A stretch of 64,000 nucleotides of DNA from Streptomyces koelreuteriae (GTDB taxonomy: Bacteria; Actinomycetota; Actinomycetes; Streptomycetales; Streptomycetaceae). The position numbers and the translations under genes were made by a program. Location of the stretch: contig NZ_CP075896.1 of the NCBI RefSeq assembly GCF_018604545.1, positions 6,572,001 through 6,636,000 of the forward strand, written 5' to 3'. Below the pieces are notes generated by a model. It ran no database searches. It saw only the letters and a program-made list of their open reading frames with translations, and was not told the origin of the DNA. Position 1 is the first letter of the stretch, and every line of letters starts with the position of its first letter. Shown here one piece after another: positions 59,160 through 64,000 of this stretch.

Positions 59160-60689
59160 GTGGCAGCAGCACCAGTCTGGAGTGTCGACCCCCGAACCGG
59201 GAAGCAGCGCGAGCAGGTTGCGGTGGAGGCCACAGCCCAGGAGGTGGACGCCGCCGTCCGGGCCGCGGACGAGGCGCGGGGCGCACTCGCCGACCGGGCC
59301 GTCCGCTCGGCCTTCCTGCGCACCGCCGCCGACGAGCTGCAGGCGGCCAAGGACGGTCTCGTCGAGACCGCCGACGCCGAGTCCGCGCTCGGCCCGGTCC
59401 GGCTGACCGGCGAACTCGCCCGCACCTGCTACCAGCTTCGGGCCTTCGCCGACATAGTCGACGAGGGCGCCTTCCTCGACGTCGTCATCAACCACCCCGA
59501 CGACACCGCGACCCCGCCGATCCCGGACCTGCGCCGCTACAAGGTGCCGCTGGGCGTCGTCGCCGTCTACTCGGCGTCGAACTTCCCCTTCGCCTTCTCG
59601 GTCGCGGGCGGCGACACCGCGAGCGCCCTCGCGGCCGGCTGCCCGGTCGTCGTCAAGGCCCACCCGGACCACCCGGCCCTGTCCGAGTACGTCGCCGTGG
59701 TGCTGCGCCGGGCCGCCGCCCGGCACGGCATCCCCGAGGGTGTCGTCGGGCTGGTGCACGGCTTCGAGGCCGGCGTCGAGCTGATCCAGCACCCGCTGGT
59801 CGCGGCGGCCGGCTTCACCGGCTCGGTGCGCGGTGGCCGTGCCCTCTTCGACGCGGCGGCCGCCCGCCCCGTCCCGATCCCCTTCCACGGCGAGCTGGGC
59901 TCCCTGAACCCGGTCGTCGTCACCGAGGCCGCGGCCGCCGAGCGCGCCGAGGCGATCGGCGCCGGCCTCGCCGGGTCGATGACGCTGGGCGTCGGCCAGT
60001 TCTGTGTGAAGCCGGGCCTCGTCCTCGCCCCCGCCGGTGCCGCCGGTGACGCGCTGCTGAAGTCCCTGACCGACGCCGTCAGCGACACCGACGCCGGTGT
60101 CCTGCTCGACCACCGCATGCGCGACAACTTCGTCGCCGGTGTCGCCGAGCGCGCGCGGCTCGCCGACGTGGAGTCCCCGGTCACGCCCGGCTCGGGCGGC
60201 GACCACACCGTCAGCGCGGGCTTCCTCACCGTCCCGGCGAGCCGGCTGGCCGCGGAGGGCGAGCACGATCTGCTGTTGGAGGAGTGCTTCGGGCCGGTCA
60301 CCGTGGTGGCCCGCTACGAGGACGACGCCGAGGTGAAGGCGGTGCTGTCGCGGCTGCCGGGGAATCTCACGGCGACCGTGCAGCTCTCCGAGGAGGAGGC
60401 CGCGGGGGAGGGCCGGGGTTCCGAGATCCTGGCGGAGCTGACGCCGCTGGCCGGGCGTGTGCTGGTCAATGGGTGGCCGACGGGGGTTGCGGTCGCGCCC
60501 GCGCAGCATCACGGTGGGCCTTACCCGGCTACGACTTCTATGTCCACGTCGGTGGGGGGTACGGCTATCGAGCGGTGGTTGCGGCCGGTGGCGTACCAGA
60601 ACGCGCCGTCTGCTTTGCTTCCTGCGGAGCTTCGGGATGACAACCCGTTGGGGCTGCCTCGGCGGTTCGACGGGCGGTTGGAGCGGTAG
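59160..60689 (+). CDS. Alpha-ketoglutarate semialdehyde dehydrogenase (2,5-dioxopentanoate dehydrogenase)
   Basis: 509 residues, aldehyde dehydrogenase fold. The catalytic Cys is C282 in GQFCVKPGLV and the general base Glu is E245 in FHGELGSLNPV. The GELGSLNPV and QFCVKPG phrases are those of the KGSADH group that oxidises alpha-ketoglutarate semialdehyde to alpha-ketoglutarate, rather than generic ALDHs. This is the last step after both dehydratase routes found at 18-27 kb. GTG 59160 is chosen because GGAGGG lies 7 nt upstream. Third-position GC drops in the last 200 bp. Confidence 0.87.
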   Translation: MAAAPVWSVDPRTGKQREQVAVEATAQEVDAAVRAADEARGALADRAVRSAFLRTAADELQAAKDGLVETADAESALGPVRLTGELARTCYQLRAFADIVDEGAFLDVVINHPDDTATPPIPDLRRYKVPLGVVAVYSASNFPFAFSVAGGDTASALAAGCPVVVKAHPDHPALSEYVAVVLRRAAARHGIPEGVVGLVHGFEAGVELIQHPLVAAAGFTGSVRGGRALFDAAAARPVPIPFHGELGSLNPVVVTEAAAAERAEAIGAGLAGSMTLGVGQFCVKPGLVLAPAGAAGDALLKSLTDAVSDTDAGVLLDHRMRDNFVAGVAERARLADVESPVTPGSGGDHTVSAGFLTVPASRLAAEGEHDLLLEECFGPVTVVARYEDDAEVKAVLSRLPGNLTATVQLSEEEAAGEGRGSEILAELTPLAGRVLVNGWPTGVAVAPAQHHGGPYPATTSMSTSVGGTAIERWLRPVAYQNAPSALLPAELRDDNPLGLPRRFDGRLER

Positions 60690-60737
60690 CGCCGTGGGGG
60701 GTGCGGTGAGTTGCGGGCTGCCGGTTCGTTGTGGCTT

Positions 60738-60760
60738 GTCGCGCAGTTCCCCGCGCCCCT
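60738..60760 (+). repeat. Dispersed 23-bp intergenic repeat, copy 4
   Basis: Identical over 23 bases to the copies at 9484 and 17231. It lies 48 bp after the semialdehyde dehydrogenase stop and 28 bp before the next start codon. Confidence 0.75.
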
Positions 60761-60788
60761 TCAGGTGGGACCTGGAAGAGTTGGTTGG

Positions 60789-61397
60789 ATGGATCTGGAA
60801 CTTTCCGAACTTCCTTTCGGTCTGCGTACGTATGGGCCTGATGGTCACTGGTCTTATGAGGACGGGGTGCTGTCCGGGTGGGCCGGGCCCAGGCAGGATC
60901 GGTTCGTGCCGCCCACCGGGGAGGGGCTGGACCCCGCCGCCGACGCGCCGCGGCTGCTCGGGGCGCCCGAAGGGGACTTCCAGCTGATCGCCCGGGTCAC
61001 CGTGGGGTTCGGTGCGGCCTTCGACGCGGGCGTGCTCTATGTGCATGTCGGGGAGCGGGCCTGGGCGAAGCTGTGTCTTGAGTACTCCCCGGACGTCCCC
61101 ACCGTCTGCACGGTCGTCACCCGGGGCCACTCGGACGACGCCAACTCCTTCACTGTGGACGGCAGTTCCGTCTGGCTGCGGATCAGCCGCACCGGCCGGG
61201 CCTTCGGCTTCCACGCCTCCCGGGACGGCGAACACTGGACCTTCGTCCGCCTCTTCACCCTGGGCGAGGAGAAGGAGACGGGCGCGGCCCTGGTCGGCTT
61301 CATGACCCAGTCCCCGATGGGCGAGGGTTGCGTGGTGACGTACGACCACATCGAGTTCCGCCCGAACTGGCCGAAGGACCTGCGCGACGGCAGCTGA
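60789..61397 (+). CDS. DUF1349 domain protein (concanavalin-like fold)
   Basis: 202 residues, no signal peptide. The domain is mostly beta and shows the DUF1349 pattern: FQLIARVTVGFGAAFDAGVLYVHVGERAWAKLCLEY, TVVTRGHSDDANSF, VWLRISRTGRAFGFHASRDGEHWTFVR. It is related to yeast 'regulation of enolase 1' and to C-terminal modules of GH43 enzymes; the function is unknown. ATG 60789 is chosen because GGAAGAG lies upstream; a longer frame would run through the dispersed repeat. Possibly transcribed with the dehydrogenase before it. Confidence 0.82.
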   Translation: MDLELSELPFGLRTYGPDGHWSYEDGVLSGWAGPRQDRFVPPTGEGLDPAADAPRLLGAPEGDFQLIARVTVGFGAAFDAGVLYVHVGERAWAKLCLEYSPDVPTVCTVVTRGHSDDANSFTVDGSSVWLRISRTGRAFGFHASRDGEHWTFVRLFTLGEEKETGAALVGFMTQSPMGEGCVVTYDHIEFRPNWPKDLRDGS

Positions 61398-61446
61398 GGC
61401 TCGCCCGGGGGGGAACCGCCCCCTCGCCCGGCGCGTCCTGTGCTGC

Positions 61447-61962
61447 ATGATCGAAACCAACCCGAATGTCGATGGTCTGGAGATCAGGACCGCACTGCCC
61501 GCCGAAGCCGGGGAGGTCGCCGCGTTACATCAGCGCGCCCGGGCCACCTACTACCCGGACGGGTTCCCGGACGACGGGGCCGACTGGCAGGGCCGGTGGC
61601 GGGAGGCGATAGGGAGGTCCGACGGGCGGGTGCTGTGCGCGGTGCGTGACGGGCGCCTGGCCGGGATCGCCTCCTTCCGCCGGGCGGAGGGGGCTCCCGC
61701 GGGCACCGTCACGCTGTTCCAGTTCCACGTCGACCCCGACCGCTGGCGCGCCGGAATCGGCACCGCCCTGCACACCGCGTGCGTCGCGGAGTGGCGGACC
61801 GGCGGGGTGCGTACGGCCTGGCTCGACGTGCATGTGAGCAATGAGCGGGCCCGGGGCTTCTACGGTCGCCAGGGGTGGGCAGCGGACCCGGAGTCGCCGG
61901 TCGCCCCGGACGATCACCACATGCGGCTGCGTCTCACCGTCCCGGGGAATGAAGCCCGCTGA
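61447..61962 (+). CDS. GNAT-family N-acetyltransferase
   Basis: 171 residues. Classic acetyl-CoA motif FQFHVDPDRWRAGIGTALHTACV and C-terminal LDVHVSNERARGFYGRQGW. The N-terminal part (ALHQRARATYYPDGFPDD) is the variable acceptor region; the acceptor is unknown. Separated by 49 bp from the DUF1349 gene. Confidence 0.87.
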   Translation: MIETNPNVDGLEIRTALPAEAGEVAALHQRARATYYPDGFPDDGADWQGRWREAIGRSDGRVLCAVRDGRLAGIASFRRAEGAPAGTVTLFQFHVDPDRWRAGIGTALHTACVAEWRTGGVRTAWLDVHVSNERARGFYGRQGWAADPESPVAPDDHHMRLRLTVPGNEAR

Positions 61963-62027
61963 TTGAACGTTCACGCACTCGGCGGAGGGAGTCTCCGTAA
62001 CCCGTACGAGCTGGAGAGAGCCGAGAC

Positions 62028-62750
62028 ATGCGCGTCGAGATCTGGAGCGACATCGCCTGCCCCTGGTGCTACGTGGGCAAGGCCCGCTTCGACAAGGCGC
62101 TGCGGGACTTCCCGCACCGCGACGAGGTCGAGGTCGTGCACCGCTCCTTCGAGCTGGACCCGGGCCGTGCCAAGGACGACATCCAGCCCGTGATCACCAT
62201 GCTCACCAGGAAGTACGGGATGAGCGCCGCCCAGGCCGAGGCCGGTGAGGACAATCTGGGCGCGCAGGCCGCCGCCGAGGGCCTGGACTACCGCACCCGG
62301 GGCCGCGACCACGGCAGCACCTTCGACATGCACCGTCTGCTCCACCTCGCCAAGGAGCACGGCCGTCAGGAGCGGCTGCTCGACGTGCTGTACCGGGCCA
62401 ACTTCGCCGAGGAGCGCTCGGTCTTCGGCGAGGACGAGCGGCTCGTGGAGCTGGCCGTGGCCGCCGGGCTCGACGAGGACGCCGTCCGTGGTGTGCTCGC
62501 CGACCCGGAGGCCTACGCCGCCGAGGTCCGGGCCGACGAGCGGGAGGCCGCCGAGCTCGGCGCGAACGGTGTGCCGTTCTTCGTGCTGGATCGCAAGTAC
62601 GGCGTCTCCGGCGCCCAGCCCGCCGAGGTCTTCGCCCAGGCCCTGACACAGGCCTTCGGCGAGCGCGCGCCGCTGAAGATCGTCGAGAGCGGATCCACCG
62701 ACGGCGCGGACGCGTGTGGTCCGGACGGCTGTGCGGTGCCCCAGCACTGA
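62028..62750 (+). CDS. DsbA-family (FrnE-like) disulfide oxidoreductase
   Basis: 240 residues, cytoplasmic (no signal peptide). Thioredoxin fold with the active-site CPWC (EIWSDIACPWCYVGKARF; Cys 11 and 14), an inserted helical domain, cis-Pro loop GVPFFVLDRKYGVSGAQP and a Cys-containing C-tail (ACGPDGCAVPQH). FrnE homologues, first named in Streptomyces frenolicin biosynthesis, act in oxidative stress. Preceded by GGAGAGAG. The C-terminal Cys pair may form a second redox centre. Confidence 0.9.
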   Translation: MRVEIWSDIACPWCYVGKARFDKALRDFPHRDEVEVVHRSFELDPGRAKDDIQPVITMLTRKYGMSAAQAEAGEDNLGAQAAAEGLDYRTRGRDHGSTFDMHRLLHLAKEHGRQERLLDVLYRANFAEERSVFGEDERLVELAVAAGLDEDAVRGVLADPEAYAAEVRADEREAAELGANGVPFFVLDRKYGVSGAQPAEVFAQALTQAFGERAPLKIVESGSTDGADACGPDGCAVPQH

Positions 62751-62762
62751 AAACCGCAGGTC

Positions 62763-62784
62763 GGGGCGCATCCATAAGCGCCTC
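62763..62784 (+). terminator. Short hairpin after the DsbA-family gene
   Basis: GGGGCGC (62763-62769) pairs with GCGCCTC (62778-62784) with one G-T pair, 12 nt after the stop. Weak. Confidence 0.35.
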
Positions 62785-62847
62785 TTGGCGATATCACGCA
62801 GACATCGGCAATGGACGGGGGGTTCCCACGGGACGCAGAGTGGTCCC

Positions 62848-63900
62848 ATGGAGACCTTCGAGAACCTCGTCCGCGCCGAGTTCACCCCGAAGCACACCTA
62901 CCTCAACACCGCGAGCAACGGGCTCCTGCCCGCCCGTACCGTCACCGCCCTGCACCAGGCGGTGCGGATGCGGGCCGAGGGCACGCCCCTGGGTCCCCTG
63001 TACGAGGAGGTGGAGGCCGCCCGCGCGTCCTTCGCCCGGCTGGCCGGGGTGCCGGCGGAGCGTGTCGCGACCGGGGCCTCGGTCGCCGAGTACGGCGGGC
63101 TGATCGCGGCGTCGCTGCCCGCCGGTGCCGAAGTCCTCACGGCGGAGGCCGACTTCGCCTCCCTGGTGAACCCGTTCCATGTGCGCGGCGACCTCAAGGT
63201 GCGGGCCGTGCCCCTGGAGCGGCTCGCCGAGTCCGTCCGGCCCGGCACCGCGCTCGTCGCGGTCAGCACCGCCCAGTCCGCCGACGGCCGGCTCGCCGAC
63301 CTTCCGGCCGTGCGCGAGGCGGCCCGGGCGCACGGGGCCCGCACCTACGTCGACGCCTCGCAGTCGGCCGGCTGGCTGCCCATGGACGGTGACGCCGACG
63401 ACTTCCTCGCCGCCGTCGGCTTCAAATGGCTCATGGGGCCGCACGGGGCCGCGTTCTTCGTCGCACCGCAAGACTTCGGCGGGCTCACCCCGCTGCTCGC
63501 CGGCTGGGTCGCCGGCGAGATCCCCTGGGACAGCTGCTACGGCCCCGTCGAGCAACTCGCCGACTCCGCACGGCGGTTCGACATCAGCCCGGCCCTCTTC
63601 ACCTACGCCGGGCTGCGCGCCTCACTGGCGCTGATCGAGGAACTCGGCGTCGACGCCGTGCACGCCCACGATCTCGCGCTCGCGGACCGCTTCCGGGCCG
63701 GGCTGACCGGGCTGGGACACGAGCCGGTGCCCTCGCCGGGCTCGGCGATCGTGTCCGTGCCGGGGCTCGGCCACCGGCAGGGCGAGCTGAGCCGGGCGGG
63801 CATCGAGGTGTCCGACCGGGCCGGCAATCTGCGGGCCGCGTTCCACCTCTACAACACCCCGGCGGACGTCGACCGGCTCCTGGACGTCCTGTCCGGCTGA
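62848..63900 (+). CDS. Class V aminotransferase (PLP-dependent, cysteine desulfurase/kynureninase-like fold)
   Basis: 350 residues. PLP enzyme of the class V group: YLNTASNGLLPARTV start, VSTAQSADGRLADL, YVDASQSAGWLPMDGDADDFLAAVGFKWLMGPHGAAFFV with the Schiff-base Lys in FKWLMG, and a C-terminal RAAFHLYNTPADVDRLL. No conserved desulfurase Cys loop (RSGxHC) is seen, so it is more likely an isopenicillin-N epimerase- or aminotransferase-type enzyme than a desulfurase. Substrate unknown. Monocistronic, followed by a strong terminator. Confidence 0.85.
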   Translation: METFENLVRAEFTPKHTYLNTASNGLLPARTVTALHQAVRMRAEGTPLGPLYEEVEAARASFARLAGVPAERVATGASVAEYGGLIAASLPAGAEVLTAEADFASLVNPFHVRGDLKVRAVPLERLAESVRPGTALVAVSTAQSADGRLADLPAVREAARAHGARTYVDASQSAGWLPMDGDADDFLAAVGFKWLMGPHGAAFFVAPQDFGGLTPLLAGWVAGEIPWDSCYGPVEQLADSARRFDISPALFTYAGLRASLALIEELGVDAVHAHDLALADRFRAGLTGLGHEPVPSPGSAIVSVPGLGHRQGELSRAGIEVSDRAGNLRAAFHLYNTPADVDRLLDVLSG

Positions 63901-63907
63901 GGACATG

Positions 63908-63951
63908 ACCGGGCCGGACCTCCCGTCCCACACGAGGAGGCCCGGCCCGGT
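63908..63951. terminator. Strong hairpin after the aminotransferase gene
   Basis: Arms 63908-63923 (ACCGGGCCGGACCTCC) and 63936-63951 pair over 16 bp with one mismatch, loop 12 nt, starting 8 nt after the stop and followed by tgttcaaa. Symmetric, so it could also serve a convergent gene. Confidence 0.8.
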
Positions 63952-63978
63952 GTTCAAAGGGGCGTCACCGCAGCGGTA

Positions 63979-64000
63979 TCACCGCACCGGCGTGAACTCC
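63979..64000 (-). CDS. Possible 3' end of a convergent gene at the window edge
   Basis: Read on the minus strand, the last 22 bases give a residue chain E-F-T-P-V-R followed by TGA (63979-63981). The bidirectional terminator just before it would fit a convergent gene. Only six codons are visible, so this is weak; a second in-frame choice ends at 63965. Confidence 0.3.

Noticed and set aside
1..64000. tRNA genes, insertion sequences, integrase or prophage genes
   Set aside because: None was recognised by reading: no CCA-type cloverleaf ends, no transposase motifs and no attachment-site duplications were seen.

Overview
The window is high-GC actinobacterial DNA, almost certainly Streptomyces: most codons end in G or C, there are many GTG starts and ATGA/GTGA stop-start overlaps, several Tat-type (SRRxFL) and lipoprotein signal peptides, sugar ABC systems that lack their own ATPase (as in MsiK-dependent uptake), a SigE-family sigma factor, and a 22-23 bp intergenic repeat at four places. 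No tRNA, rRNA, CRISPR array, insertion sequence or phage gene is visible.

Left part (1-9441): the end of a TROVE/Ro60-type protein; a GntR regulator with ACC deaminase (acdS) and a VOC protein; a LacI regulator followed by a sugar ABC operon (binding protein and two permeases) behind a TTGACA-N18-GATACT promoter and a 12-bp palindrome; a DUF6461-like protein; a TetR regulator. From 9442 to 17046: a two-domain TerD protein, a small conserved protein, a ComB-family protein, and a minus-strand polyol-type operon (DeoR regulator, binding protein, two permeases, zinc dehydrogenase).

Central part (17328-28945): uronate and sugar-acid catabolism. Uronate dehydrogenase and 5-dehydro-4-deoxyglucarate dehydratase diverge from mirror-image promoters, and the latter is coupled to an unrecognised protein. 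After an MFS exporter (followed by decayed copies of its own 3' end), an AHSA1 protein and a TIGR03086-type protein comes a GntR-DHDPS family-IlvD/Edd operon that fits non-phosphorylative L-arabinonate breakdown. Both routes would give alpha-ketoglutarate semialdehyde. A semialdehyde dehydrogenase with a divergent IclR regulator lies at 58.2-60.7 kb.

Pectin locus (27117-47849): a CUT1 permease pair, three PL1 pectate lyases, a PL1-CE8 fusion, a second CE8 pectinesterase, PL9 and PL3 pectate lyases, a rhamnogalacturonan-acetylesterase-like SGNH enzyme, a Tat-exported alpha/beta hydrolase, a cytoplasmic GH43, a secreted double GH43, a Gfo/Idh/MocA oxidoreductase, a DUF6807 protein and a lipoprotein binding protein. 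The likely flow is extracellular de-esterification and cleavage, ABC import, intracellular trimming, then oxidation of galacturonate and arabinose to alpha-ketoglutarate. The oxidoreductase-DUF6807-GH43 trio and the protein coupled to the dehydratase have no assigned role here and are the best candidates for new biochemistry.

Right part (47949-64000): tripeptidyl-aminopeptidase-like protease, sigma factor with a membrane partner, NCS2 purine permease, class B PBP, a two-component system with a membrane protein, GNAT-IclR, the semialdehyde dehydrogenase, a DUF1349 protein, another GNAT, a DsbA/FrnE-like oxidoreductase and a class V aminotransferase, with perhaps the tail of a minus-strand gene at the edge.
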